Shown: positions 47,153-55,833 of the stretch, piece after piece
Layout of the letters: each line of letters begins with the position of its first letter
Numbering within the stretch: the first letter of the stretch is position 1
Assembly (NCBI GenBank): GCA_963844255.1
Contig: CAWJNP010000003.1
Location: 186,001 to 250,000 of the forward strand
From: SZAS-79 sp963844255
Lineage (GTDB): Bacteria > Pseudomonadota > Gammaproteobacteria > Burkholderiales > SG8-39
DNA length: 64,000 nucleotides
Direction: 5' to 3'
Program-made: the position numbers and the translations under genes
The notes under the pieces: generated by a model
What the model was told of the DNA's origin: nothing
Database searches by the model: none
Seen by the model: the letters and a program-made list of their open reading frames with translations, nothing else

Positions 47153-47158
47153 TATAAT
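47153..47158 (+). promoter_or_regulatory. Consensus -10 box directly before roxA
   Basis: A perfect TATAAT ends only 5 nt before the roxA ATG at 47164. Transcription normally begins about 7 nt after such a box, so a transcript from here would begin at or inside the start codon. No clear -35 or ribosome-binding site is visible. Confidence 0.45.
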
Positions 47159-47163
47159 CGCTC

Positions 47164-48309
47164 ATGTCGTTTAACCGTCCTCCACTCGGAGGTCTCAGCG
47201 CCGCACGTTTCCTGCGCGATTACTGGCAGAAGCGCCCTCTTCTGGTACGCCAGGCCGTGCCCGGCTTTTCGGGAGCGCTGGATCAGCGCACACTTTTCGC
47301 ACTGGCCGGCCTCGAGGATGTGGAAAGCCGCCTGATCCGGCACAGCGCGCGCGGTACGAACTGGCACGTCCGGCAGGGTCCGTTCGGACAGGGCGATTTA
47401 TCCCGCCTTCCTGCCCGCAACTGGACGCTGCTGGTCAATGGCGTGAATTATCGATCGGCCCGGGCCGACGCCTTGCTGCAGCTTTTCTCCTTCATACCCT
47501 GGGCACGCCTGGACGATGTGATGGTGAGTCATGCGGTCGATGGCGGGGGCGTTGGCCCGCATTCAGATTCCTACGACGTATTTCTTCTTCAGGGGCCAGG
47601 CAGACGCCGCTGGCGTCTGATGCCACCGGCGCGATACGGTTTCGATCTGGTGCCGGACGCGCCACTGAAGCTCATTGCGGATTTCCGCTCGCACGAGGAA
47701 ATGACGCTCGAGCCCGGCGACATGCTCTATGTTCCACCGGGATGGGGACATGAGGGGACCGCGATCGGCACCTGCCAGACTTACTCGGTCGGATTCCGCG
47801 CGCCCGGCGGGGCCGAGCTCTCCACCGCCTTTCTCGACTTTCTCCACGAGCGCGGGTTTGACGAGCGCGCCTACGGGGACGCGGGCCGGCGAACGGCGCG
47901 CCATCCGTCATGCATCGACGCACAGATGATCGATTTCGCCGAGCAGGCGCTGAGCCGTATCCGCTGGAATCGTTCGGACGTGACGGCGTTCCTCGGCCAG
48001 CATCTTTCCGAACCGAACCGCAATGCCGTATTTACCCTACCCGTGCGCCCGCTCGGTCGCGCAGCGTTCGCGGCCCGGCTGTCGCGCGACACCGTGCGGC
48101 TCGCCGCCGGCTCGCGCCTGCTGGCTGGCGGCAAGACGCTCTATCTGAATGGCGTCCCGGTTCCGTCCGCAGGTGCGGCGCACAAGGTACTGCTAGAGTT
48201 TGCCGACACACGCCGTATCGCCGGAAGTCGGCTTGCGCGCGTACTGGATGTGGAATTAATCTACGATTGGTATAGAAACGGGTATTTGAATCTCGAGCCC
48301 CCCAAGTGA
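47164..48309 (+). CDS. roxA: Ribosomal oxygenase (JmjC/cupin, RoxA/YcfD family)
   Basis: A 381-residue Fe(II)/2-oxoglutarate oxygenase. E. coli RoxA (YcfD) hydroxylates an Arg of ribosomal protein L16. Family blocks are FLRDYWQKRPLLVRQAVPG near the N-terminus and GGGVGPHSDSYDVFLLQ, which supplies ligands His133 and Asp135; His196 in VPPGWGHEG completes the facial triad. The C-terminal dimerisation and winged-helix parts are intact. It overlaps the next gene by 4 bp (GTGA). Confidence 0.92.
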   Translation: MSFNRPPLGGLSAARFLRDYWQKRPLLVRQAVPGFSGALDQRTLFALAGLEDVESRLIRHSARGTNWHVRQGPFGQGDLSRLPARNWTLLVNGVNYRSARADALLQLFSFIPWARLDDVMVSHAVDGGGVGPHSDSYDVFLLQGPGRRRWRLMPPARYGFDLVPDAPLKLIADFRSHEEMTLEPGDMLYVPPGWGHEGTAIGTCQTYSVGFRAPGGAELSTAFLDFLHERGFDERAYGDAGRRTARHPSCIDAQMIDFAEQALSRIRWNRSDVTAFLGQHLSEPNRNAVFTLPVRPLGRAAFAARLSRDTVRLAAGSRLLAGGKTLYLNGVPVPSAGAAHKVLLEFADTRRIAGSRLARVLDVELIYDWYRNGYLNLEPPK

Positions 48310-48830
48310 CACAAGACGAAAATCCGGGCACGGCAGCGCAGGACACTCCGCAAACGGAGTACGTCCGTTTCGACACGAATGCCGGACTTCAGACCGCAAT
48401 CGACCGGCTGCTTGCGCAGCCCGGACGCGAACTGCGCATCTTCGATCCGGATCTCAGCGTATTCAGACTCAACTCTCCAGAGCGCATCGAGGCAATGCGC
48501 GCCTTTCTTGCCGCAAGCCGGACCGCGCGTCTTTACATCGTCGTCCACGATCCGGATCCGTTGATCCGCACCTGCCCGCGCCTGTTGAACCTGCTCGCCC
48601 TGTATACGCACGCGATCCAGATCAACCGGACCGGGGAGGAGATCCGCGAGTTGCAGGACAGCTTCGCGGTACTCGACCGGAACCACTACGTTCGCCGCCC
48701 GGTCGCACGCTTTTTCCGCGGCGCCATGGGTATCCACGACGAAAGCGAAGCGCTGGTGATGCGCTCGCGCTTCGAGGAAATCTGGAATTCGTCCCATCCG
48801 GCGGTGTCTGGCACGACCGCCGGACTTTGA
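48306..48830 (+). CDS. Hypothetical protein coupled to roxA
   Basis: A 174-residue soluble protein starting at a GTG that overlaps the roxA stop. Recognisable blocks are ELRIFDPDLSVFRLNSPERI, LYIVVHDPDPLIRTCPRLL and VLDRNHYVRRPVARFFRG. The arrangement recalls PLD-like or helper domains of small betaproteobacterial proteins that follow roxA (possibly DUF7931), but there is no HKD motif, so I assign no activity. Its coupling to roxA suggests a role near ribosome modification; this is inference. Confidence 0.7.
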   Translation: MTQDENPGTAAQDTPQTEYVRFDTNAGLQTAIDRLLAQPGRELRIFDPDLSVFRLNSPERIEAMRAFLAASRTARLYIVVHDPDPLIRTCPRLLNLLALYTHAIQINRTGEEIRELQDSFAVLDRNHYVRRPVARFFRGAMGIHDESEALVMRSRFEEIWNSSHPAVSGTTAGL

Positions 48831-48950
48831 ACGGAAGCTGCGATCACGACAGGGTAATGAAAGGATAGGGGTCTAACATTGCGCCCTGGCTCGCACGACG
48901 CGGGCTGAACGCTGTAATTGACTCGACTCTAATACCTTAAAGGAACACTC

Positions 48951-49199
48951 ATGAACAAGTCACTGCTGCTCGCCGCAATGGCGGCGGTCGCCCTCGCCGC
49001 CTGCGGCGAAAAAGAACAACCCAAGCCGGCCCCCGCGCCGGCCGCTGCACCGGCACCGGCGCCTGCACCCGCGCCGGCACCGGCTGCGGATGCGGCCTCG
49101 GCACCTGCGGACGCTGGCGCCAAGCCGGCCGAAGCAGCGCCTGCCGCTGCGCCCGCCGCCGCGCCTGCGGAAGCAAGCAAGGACGCCCCGAAGAAGTAA
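48951..49199 (+). CDS. Small Ala/Pro-rich lipoprotein
   Basis: An 82-residue protein with a lipobox (VALAACGEK, Cys18), so a lipidated envelope protein. The mature part is almost entirely Ala and Pro with some Lys and Asp (PAPAPAPAADAASAP), a disordered tether. AAAGGA lies 9-10 nt upstream of the ATG. A strong rho-independent terminator follows at 49218-49251. The function is unknown; such proteins are often abundant. Confidence 0.75.
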   Translation: MNKSLLLAAMAAVALAACGEKEQPKPAPAPAAAPAPAPAPAPAPAADAASAPADAGAKPAEAAPAAAPAAAPAEASKDAPKK

Positions 49200-49217
49200 G
49201 GCGTCTTAGCCAGTCAA

Positions 49218-49251
49218 AACGGCAGGTTCGCGAGAACCTGCCGTTTTTTTT
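49218..49251 (+). terminator. Rho-independent terminator after the lipoprotein gene
   Basis: A perfect 12-bp stem (AACGGCAGGTTC / GAACCTGCCGTT) with a 4-nt GCGA loop is followed by eight T residues. It ends the lipoprotein transcript. Because an A-run precedes it, it may also weakly stop the convergent MBL gene, whose stop codon (49250-49252) lies within the T-run. Confidence 0.93.
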
Positions 49252-50032
49252 ATCTCAATTCACGCCAGTCGAAGCCCTCTTCCTGCGTTGCGATTCCAAT
49301 CCAGGATTCTTCGCAGCCCAGGGCCGAAGCCAGTGCGCGCCGCGCAAGTTCGGGACTGTTGTTCTGCTGCGACAGGTGGGCGCCGATGACATGCCTGAGT
49401 CGCGACCGATCGAGGCTCTCCAGCAGCGATCGCGCCTGCCCGTTGTCGAGATGGCCGAACGGACCCGAAATCCGCTCCTGCAGCCATTTCGGATACCCGC
49501 TGGCCCCGAGCATGTCGAGGTCATGGTTGCATTCGAGCACCAGCGCGTCGCAACCTGAGAGGACCGATTCGACGTGCGGCGTGGACGCACCGATGTCGGT
49601 CAGCACACCAACGCGGAACGCGCCATCGGACACGACGTACTGAACCGGCTCGCGCGCGTCGTGCGGTACCGTGAACGGCTGCACGTGGATGTCACCGACC
49701 TGGAACGCCGCCCGGCCATCGACAAGATTGACCTCCACGCCAGAGTCCTCCCCGCCCTTGCCTGCCTCCAGCGCCGCGCGCCAGGTGCCGTGGGTGATCC
49801 AGACAGGAAGCGCATGCTGGGCGGCAAATGCGAACACGCCTCCCACGTGATCGTCGTGTTCGTGGGTGACGATGATCCCGGCAAGATCGGATGGCGCGAG
49901 ACCCAGGCGCGCCAGGCGGCGCGCCGTCTCGCGCTTGCCCAGCCCGCAGTCGAGCAGAAGGCGCGAATTGCCGACCTCGGCCAGGAGGCAGTTGCCCTTG
50001 CTGCCGCTGCCTAGAGAGGCAAAACGGATCAT
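49250..50032 (-). CDS. MBL-fold metallohydrolase (YycJ-like)
   Basis: A 260-residue metallo-beta-lactamase-fold hydrolase. SLGSGSKGNCLLAEVGNSRLLLDCG is the YycJ-type beginning; THEHDDH (residues 56-62) is the metal motif, with VPHDAREPVQYV, VLTDIGAS, LECNHDLDML and GAHLSQQNNSPELA completing the metal sites. Relatives include 5'-3' exonuclease-like proteins involved in DNA repair. It lies 47 bp downstream of bamC in the conserved order dapA-bamC-MBL. Confidence 0.9.
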   Translation of the reverse strand: MIRFASLGSGSKGNCLLAEVGNSRLLLDCGLGKRETARRLARLGLAPSDLAGIIVTHEHDDHVGGVFAFAAQHALPVWITHGTWRAALEAGKGGEDSGVEVNLVDGRAAFQVGDIHVQPFTVPHDAREPVQYVVSDGAFRVGVLTDIGASTPHVESVLSGCDALVLECNHDLDMLGASGYPKWLQERISGPFGHLDNGQARSLLESLDRSRLRHVIGAHLSQQNNSPELARRALASALGCEESWIGIATQEEGFDWRELR

Positions 50033-50079
50033 CCGACAGGCGCGCAGCGCTTCATACCGTCGCTCCGACCCGCTAGGGC

Positions 50080-51261
50080 TTACTTCAACTGCTCATGCAA
50101 CAGCGAAAGTATGCGACGCGCAGTCGGAGAGCGGTCCGAGGAGCCGTCCCTGCCCAGCACCTGGACCTGGCTCCTTTCCCCGCCTTGCATGACGAGGACA
50201 CGATATTGCTCCGCCGTGACTTTCGTGCCGCTGCTCTTCCAGAACGCAAGCTTGGAGAGCAGGCCGGGTTTTTCTGCGTCGACCTTGGCCATGTCCTTTT
50301 CCGGATCGGCATAGCGCACGAAATACAGCCCTTTCTGCCGGTCGCGATCCTCGACCGTGAACCCTACCCGGTCAAGTGCCAGGCCAACCCTGCGCCAGGC
50401 GCGATCGAAGGGCTCGAGCACATCCAGCCTTTCAGTGCCGTCCGACTGCTTGGTCAGGGCCGCCCGCGATGTCTGCGGTGCCGAGGCGATCATCTCCTTG
50501 GCCCGCTCTTCCTTCGCGCCAAGCCGGACCATCAGCCGGCGCAGGAACTCCGCCTCAAGATCCGGATCGGGCGGACGTGGCTGCCAGGTGGTCTGCGCGC
50601 GCGCCTCGGTCGTGTAGATCTCCATCATGCCGCGATGGCTGATGTAGATTTCCGTTGACCCCTTGGCCGTGCCGCGTTCCAGCCGCGTACGGAACTTGTC
50701 GCGTTCCGCAGTGGAATACAGCTGGTCGACCATCTTTCCGATGAAGTTTCGAATCATGTCCTGCGGAATCTTGGCGCGGTTCTCGGCCCAGTCGGTTTCC
50801 ATGAGACCGGTCTCAGGATTTTCGGCCTCGAGCAGGAAGCCGTTCTCCTGCCAGAACTCCTTCACCAGCGGCCACAGGTGGTCCGGTGTGTCATTCACGA
50901 CGAGCCAGCGCTGGGTGCCGGAACGCTCGATGCGCATCGCCTCGACCGCCGGCAGCACGCCCGAGGACCCGGACTGCGGCTGCACCTTGCGCTCGGCCTG
51001 ATACGAAGACAGGGTCGTTGCCCCCTTCACCTCGGGCACCACGTAGCGATTGTCGCGCGTCGGCGCGGTCAGGTCGGGCGGGACGTCGAGCGAAGGCAGT
51101 TGTCCGGCCGACTTGTAATCGATCTTCTTGCCACTGCCTTCGAGCATTTCCTGCGCGGTACTGCATCCGCCCAGCGCCAATACCGCAGCGAGCAACGATA
51201 CGGCCGCGACTCGCGAAGGTACGCAACACAATGCCCGGGGAAACATCACGAAAAAAGTCAT
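50080..51261 (-). CDS. bamC: Outer membrane assembly lipoprotein BamC
   Basis: A 393-residue lipoprotein of the BAM outer-membrane protein insertion complex. The lipobox LALGGC places the lipidated Cys at about 33. It is followed by the unstructured N-terminal segment that binds BamD (KKIDYKSAGQLPSLDVPPDL) and two helix-grip domains (WLVVNDTPDHLWPLVKEFW and LDVLEPFDRAWRRVGLALD). The start overlaps the dapA stop by 4 bp. Confidence 0.93.
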   Translation of the reverse strand: MTFFVMFPRALCCVPSRVAAVSLLAAVLALGGCSTAQEMLEGSGKKIDYKSAGQLPSLDVPPDLTAPTRDNRYVVPEVKGATTLSSYQAERKVQPQSGSSGVLPAVEAMRIERSGTQRWLVVNDTPDHLWPLVKEFWQENGFLLEAENPETGLMETDWAENRAKIPQDMIRNFIGKMVDQLYSTAERDKFRTRLERGTAKGSTEIYISHRGMMEIYTTEARAQTTWQPRPPDPDLEAEFLRRLMVRLGAKEERAKEMIASAPQTSRAALTKQSDGTERLDVLEPFDRAWRRVGLALDRVGFTVEDRDRQKGLYFVRYADPEKDMAKVDAEKPGLLSKLAFWKSSGTKVTAEQYRVLVMQGGERSQVQVLGRDGSSDRSPTARRILSLLHEQLK

Positions 51262-52181
51262 CCACGCCCCTCTACGACCCGAAGGCCGGCGGTTGCCGTC
51301 CCGGGTACTGCAATTCCGGCTTCGTGCAACGCTTCACGCACGGTATCGAAGAAACGATCCGACAGCGGTGTCATCGGCAACCGGATACCGCCGCCGATAA
51401 GACCCATCTGCTGCAGGGCCCACTTGACCGGGATCGGATTGGCTTCGACAAACAGTTTCTGGTGCAGCGACAGCAGGCGCTCGTTGATGGCGCGCGCCGT
51501 GGCTACGTCCCCTGCCAGCGCCGCCGCGCACATCTCATGCATCAGGCGCGGCGCTACGTTCGCGGTCACCGAGATCACGCCGTGTCCGCCGAGCAGGATC
51601 AGCGGCAGCGCCGCGGAGTCCTCGCCGCTGTAGATCGCGAAGTCCTGCGGTGCCCGCTTGATCAGGTCGCACCCGCGCTCCATGTTCGCCGTCGCATCCT
51701 TGATGCCGATCACGCCGGGCAGCGCCGCCAGCCGGAGCGTCGTGTCGTTGGACATGTCGGCCACCGTGCGCCCGGGTACGTTGTACAGGATCTGCGGTAT
51801 GTCGACCGCCTCGGCGATGGTGCGGAAATGCCGGTACAGGCCTTCCTGGGTCGGCTTGTTGTAGTAGGGCACGACCGAAAGGCAGGCTGTCGCACCGGCT
51901 TTCTTCGCCGATTCCGTGAGTTCGATCGCCTCTGCCGTCGAATTTCCGCCGGTTCCCGCGATGATGGGAATGCGACCCTTGGCGTGTTCGACGCTGACCT
52001 TGATCAGTTCCTTGTGCTCGTCGAAGTCGACCGTGGGCGACTCGCCCGTGGTCCCGACCACGACGATCGCGTCGGTGCCTTCATTGACATGAAAGTCGAT
52101 GAGACTGCGAAAACGTGCCAGATCGAGCTTGCCGTCCTCGAGCATCGGCGTCGCAATTGCAACCAGGCTTCCGGTGATCAT
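51258..52181 (-). CDS. dapA: 4-hydroxy-tetrahydrodipicolinate synthase
   Basis: A 307-residue aldolase-fold enzyme condensing pyruvate with aspartate semialdehyde for lysine and peptidoglycan synthesis. The Schiff-base Lys161 (VIGIKDATANM) and Tyr133 (LYNVPGRT) fall at the same positions as in E. coli, with GTTGESPT at 43-50. GGAGG just upstream supports the ATG at 52181 over an upstream TTG. It overlaps bamC by 4 bp. Confidence 0.96.
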   Translation of the reverse strand: MITGSLVAIATPMLEDGKLDLARFRSLIDFHVNEGTDAIVVVGTTGESPTVDFDEHKELIKVSVEHAKGRIPIIAGTGGNSTAEAIELTESAKKAGATACLSVVPYYNKPTQEGLYRHFRTIAEAVDIPQILYNVPGRTVADMSNDTTLRLAALPGVIGIKDATANMERGCDLIKRAPQDFAIYSGEDSAALPLILLGGHGVISVTANVAPRLMHEMCAAALAGDVATARAINERLLSLHQKLFVEANPIPVKWALQQMGLIGGGIRLPMTPLSDRFFDTVREALHEAGIAVPGTATAGLRVVEGRG

Positions 52182-52264
52182 AGCCGCCCCCTCCAAAGGG
52201 TTTGATTAGCCTGAAATTTTAACCGATTCGGTGACACTCAGGTGCCGGCAGATGTATCCAGATA

Positions 52265-52807
52265 TTACGTGCGCGACTCCAGTACATTCGCCAGACCCGC
52301 GCCGCGTACTGCACACAAGCGTTGCACGATCGCCGGCCTGGGCGTGACCGTTTCGCCCTGCTCGAACGCCACGACCCTCAGCACAGGGCGGAATGCCTCG
52401 AGCAACTCGTCCGGTTTCAGCAGGAACTCAGGGTTGGACGGTTTTCCGTGCAACTCGTTCCCCAGAGCGAAAGTTTCGTAGATCAGGACCCCGCCCGGCG
52501 CGAGTGCCTCCACGAGCCAGGGAAACAATGGCCGGTGCAGATAGTTCGTGACCACGATGGCCGAAAACCGCATTCCTGGAAATGGCCAGGGCGTGCCATT
52601 CTCGAGGTCGACATGCGCAGCTTCAATGCGGGGTGCATCGGTCAAAGACGCCAGGGCCTGCATATCCCGGTCGGAAGCAAGGACGGTGTGCCCCCGGGAT
52701 GCGAGGAAGCGCGCATGCCGGCCCTGCCCGCACGCCAGATCGAGCACGCGGCCTCCGGGTGCAATCAGATGCGCCCAGCGCACCACCCAGTCCGAGGGTG
52801 CGTTCAC
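52265..52807 (-). CDS. Class I SAM-dependent methyltransferase (TehB-like)
   Basis: A 180-residue methyltransferase. Motif I is VLDLACGQGRHARFLASRG; motif II acidic end VLASDRDMQAL; AIVVTNYLHRPLFPWLVEAL and the late GGVLIYETFALGNE follow. The fold resembles TehB/thiopurine-type small methyltransferases. The start is a GTG at 52807 overlapping the oxyR stop by 4 bp (GTGA). An ATG-initiated longer frame does not match any family. Cotranscription with oxyR hints at a redox-stress role. Confidence 0.82.
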   Translation of the reverse strand: MNAPSDWVVRWAHLIAPGGRVLDLACGQGRHARFLASRGHTVLASDRDMQALASLTDAPRIEAAHVDLENGTPWPFPGMRFSAIVVTNYLHRPLFPWLVEALAPGGVLIYETFALGNELHGKPSNPEFLLKPDELLEAFRPVLRVVAFEQGETVTPRPAIVQRLCAVRGAGLANVLESRT

Positions 52808-53721
52808 GCCAGCTTGCGCACCTGCGGCAGATCGCACTCGAGGATGGCCTGACGCAGCGCCTCGATCGCCTCGGGCCGCGGGAAACTCTTCCTCCAGGCC
52901 AGCGCGACCCGCCGCTCGGGAACCGGCTTGCTGAACGGCCGCACGCGGATGAGATCGTTGTGGCTTTCGCCGGCGCCCACCGAGGTGCTGGGCAGCACCG
53001 TGAGTCCCACGCCGCTTGCGACCATCTGACGGATGGTTTCGAGCGACCCTCCCTCCAGGGAGCGCTGCAGACCGCTGCCAGAGCGATGCACGGATGAGCA
53101 GAACTCCAGCACCTGATCGCGAAAACAATGCCCGGCGCCGAGCAGCAACAGACTTTCACGCGTGAGTTCCGCTGCGCCGATGTTCTTGCGCTTCTCCCAC
53201 GGATGCCCCTGTGGCATGGCCACCAGGAACGGCTCGTCGTAGACCGGCTGAGTGACGATGCCGGACTCGGCGAACGGCAGCGCAAGGATGATCACGTCCA
53301 CTTCGCCCTGCTTGAGGGACTCGGCAAGCTTGTGGGTGAAGTTCTCCTGGATCATCAACTGCATCGCGGGTGCGGTACGCCGCAGGATCGGGATCAGCTT
53401 TGGCAGGAGGTAAGGGCAGATCGTGTAGATCGCGCCCAGCCGCAGAGTACCGGAGAGGGGGTCGCCGCCAGCTTGTGCGATTTCGCGGATGCGCGAGGCC
53501 TCTTCAAGCACCCGCTGTGCCTGCGCGACGATCTGCTCGCCGGTGGGCGTGACCGAGACTTCGCCCGGTCCGCGCTCGAACAGGGTGACCCCCAGCTCCT
53601 CCTCGAGCTTCTTGATCGCGACCGACAGCGTGGGCTGCGAAACGAAGCAGGATTCCGCGGCATGTCCGAAATGGCGCTCCCGCGCGACCGCGACGATATA
53701 GCGCAGCTCGGTCAGGGTCAC
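52804..53721 (-). CDS. oxyR: Hydrogen-peroxide-sensing LysR regulator OxyR
   Basis: A 305-residue LysR-type regulator. The helix-turn-helix FGHAAESCFVSQPTLSVAIKKLEEELG and the effector domain motif GAIYTICPYLLPKLIP are OxyR-like. The redox pair Cys199 and Cys208 (GAGHCFRDQVLEFC) is at the same numbering as in E. coli OxyR, strongly supporting peroxide sensing by disulfide formation. It overlaps the downstream methyltransferase and the upstream hydrolase by 4 bp each, an unusual place for an oxyR gene inside a translational chain. Confidence 0.93.
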   Translation of the reverse strand: MTLTELRYIVAVARERHFGHAAESCFVSQPTLSVAIKKLEEELGVTLFERGPGEVSVTPTGEQIVAQAQRVLEEASRIREIAQAGGDPLSGTLRLGAIYTICPYLLPKLIPILRRTAPAMQLMIQENFTHKLAESLKQGEVDVIILALPFAESGIVTQPVYDEPFLVAMPQGHPWEKRKNIGAAELTRESLLLLGAGHCFRDQVLEFCSSVHRSGSGLQRSLEGGSLETIRQMVASGVGLTVLPSTSVGAGESHNDLIRVRPFSKPVPERRVALAWRKSFPRPEAIEALRQAILECDLPQVRKLA

Positions 53722-54476
53722 TTGAGCACCGCTTCGCGCAGGAACGTGTCGATCACGGCGGACAGTTCCTTCTCCTTGCCGGCGTAATGATGGTCCGCGC
53801 CCTCGATCCTGACCTGCCTCGATCCATCGATGCCGCCGATCGTGAGCTTTCGCCGCCAGTCGGCGCGCAGGACGTTACGCAGATCGTTCTCGCCGTACAG
53901 ATCCAGCACCGGAACCTTCACGTTGCTCATGTTCCCGTAACCGCCCGTCAACCCCATGCAGATCCAGGCCGCAAACGGCGAATTCGCAGTTTCCTCGTAA
54001 TAGACATTGCTCATCCACGAACCCATGCTGTGCGACAGGAGCACGATCCTGCCCTTGCCCTTTGCTTGCAGCCAGCGACCCGCAGCGCGTATCCGCTCCA
54101 CGGCATCCGGAAACACTGCTGGATAATAATCCTTGCTCACGGCATCGGATTTCTGAACCGGCATCTGGATGGACAGCGTGGTGTAGCCGGCATCGGCCAG
54201 GCTCACCCGAAGCGCCCCTATGACGCCGAAATCCGGATGCACGCCGATGCCGTGCACGAGCACCACAGCTGCCTTGGCATCCTTCGCCTCGGTATACAGG
54301 CCGAGGAACCTGCGTTGCGCACTGCCGGTCAGCCAGACGGGTTCGCCGACGACCAGCGCGGGAACGATCTCGTCGGCCCAGCGCTGCTCGCGCGCAAAAT
54401 CCTGGGCGAACGTGGCGTGCGCTCCCGACAGGAGAAGGAAGGAACACAGAACGAACAATCTTTTCACGATGTGCAT
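53718..54476 (-). CDS. Exported alpha/beta-hydrolase (DUF3530-like)
   Basis: A 252-residue protein with a signal peptide (RLFVLCSFLLLSGAHATFAQ). It then has the hydrolase blocks VVLVHGIGVHPDFG, LSHSMGSWMSNVYY with Ser in the nucleophile elbow, and a late GADHHYAG carrying the candidate catalytic His. The Asp may be in LDLYGENDL. It resembles the DUF3530 group of periplasmic hydrolases of unknown substrate. It lies between the amino-acid permease and oxyR, with 4-bp spacing and overlap respectively. Confidence 0.78.
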   Translation of the reverse strand: MHIVKRLFVLCSFLLLSGAHATFAQDFAREQRWADEIVPALVVGEPVWLTGSAQRRFLGLYTEAKDAKAAVVLVHGIGVHPDFGVIGALRVSLADAGYTTLSIQMPVQKSDAVSKDYYPAVFPDAVERIRAAGRWLQAKGKGRIVLLSHSMGSWMSNVYYEETANSPFAAWICMGLTGGYGNMSNVKVPVLDLYGENDLRNVLRADWRRKLTIGGIDGSRQVRIEGADHHYAGKEKELSAVIDTFLREAVLK

Positions 54477-54480
54477 CCTT

Positions 54481-55833
54481 TCATCTGCGGCGACCCGCAA
54501 AGAAATACAGGGGCAGACCGGCGGCCATCACGGCAATGCCACCGAGCACCGCGACGCCGAAGCTCGGCCCATAGGGGCCGCGGACGAAGTCGATGCTCGA
54601 ATACAGCATGTACGCACAACTCGCGCAGAAGGCCAGCGGCACGAACGGATAACCCGGAACCAGGAACGCCGGTCGCGCCTTTCCGGCGTCGCGCGCGCGA
54701 AACACGAACAGCGTTGCTCCCGTAAGAAGGAAGAACGTCCAGAAGACCGGCGAGGTGTAGGCCACCATTGCCGAGAAGCCATCCGGCGTGAGCGCACTGC
54801 CCGCGATCAGCAGCAGGGCCACCACGCCCTGCCAGATCAGCGCCGTTGCGGGGGTGCTGCCGGCCTCGCGCCAGCGCCCCAGTCCCGCGAACAGCGCAAA
54901 GTCGCGCCCGAATGCATAGCTCGTGCGGGCGCCGGTGAAGATCGCAGCGTTCATCGTCGTAAGCGCCGATACGCACACGATCACCGCAAGGATCATCGCG
55001 CCCTTCTCGCCCGCCACCAGACGCATGACGTCGGCGGCCACCGCCTTCGAATCCTTCATGCCCTGCAGACCCAGTGCGACCAGATAGCCAGCATTCACGA
55101 GCATGTAGAGTGCTGTGACGACCACGATGCCCCACACGAGTATGCGGGTCATGTTGCGTGCGGGTTCGCGCACCTCGCCGCCCAGATACGCCGCCTCGTT
55201 CCATCCGCCGTAGGTCAGCAGAACGAAGATCATGGCCAGGCCGTAAGCACCCCCGGCCGATGCAGGCGCCGCCACGGCCGGCGCCGGCGCGTGCACCGCC
55301 ATGCCCCCGAGCGCGACGAAAACCAGGCCGAGTATCAGCGCGATCTGCATGAACTTCTGCAGGCTCTTGCTCTGCAGAGTTCCGACCATGTTGAGCACCG
55401 TCAGTGCGATCACGCCGATACCCGCGTAGATCGCGGCGCCGTGCACCCCGAGCGGCAGGATCTGCGAGGCATAGTCGCCGAACACGAAGGAGACCGCGGC
55501 GATCGCGCCGGTCTGTATCACCGTGATCCTCGACCAGGCGAAGAGGAATCCCGTCCCGCGCCCGAGACCGCGCGAAAGGAACGCGTATTCACCGCCCGTA
55601 TCCGGATGCCGTGCGGACAATTCGGCATAGACGAGCGCTCCCGCGAGCGAAATCAGTCCGCCGGCCAGCCACGCAATGAGGAACTCCGCGCCCGAGCCGA
55701 CGCTCCCGGCCACGATCGAAGGCGCCTTGAAGATGCCCACGCCGATGACCATGCCGGCCATCAGGAACACGCCGTCGAACACCGACAGCAGCGGGCGGGG
55801 ACCGGCAACTATTTCTTTCTGTTCGCGATCCAT
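54481..55833 (-). CDS. APC-family amino-acid permease
   Basis: A 450-residue, roughly 12-helix transporter of the amino acid-polyamine-organocation family. The first helix motif GMVIGVGIFKAPSIVAGSVG, then AGALVYAELSARHPDTGGEYAFLSR and LLTYGGWNEAAYLGGEV are family hallmarks. The substrate is not predictable. The start ATG at 55833 overlaps the upstream methyltransferase gene by 25 bp. Confidence 0.88.
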   Translation of the reverse strand: MDREQKEIVAGPRPLLSVFDGVFLMAGMVIGVGIFKAPSIVAGSVGSGAEFLIAWLAGGLISLAGALVYAELSARHPDTGGEYAFLSRGLGRGTGFLFAWSRITVIQTGAIAAVSFVFGDYASQILPLGVHGAAIYAGIGVIALTVLNMVGTLQSKSLQKFMQIALILGLVFVALGGMAVHAPAPAVAAPASAGGAYGLAMIFVLLTYGGWNEAAYLGGEVREPARNMTRILVWGIVVVTALYMLVNAGYLVALGLQGMKDSKAVAADVMRLVAGEKGAMILAVIVCVSALTTMNAAIFTGARTSYAFGRDFALFAGLGRWREAGSTPATALIWQGVVALLLIAGSALTPDGFSAMVAYTSPVFWTFFLLTGATLFVFRARDAGKARPAFLVPGYPFVPLAFCASCAYMLYSSIDFVRGPYGPSFGVAVLGGIAVMAAGLPLYFFAGRRR

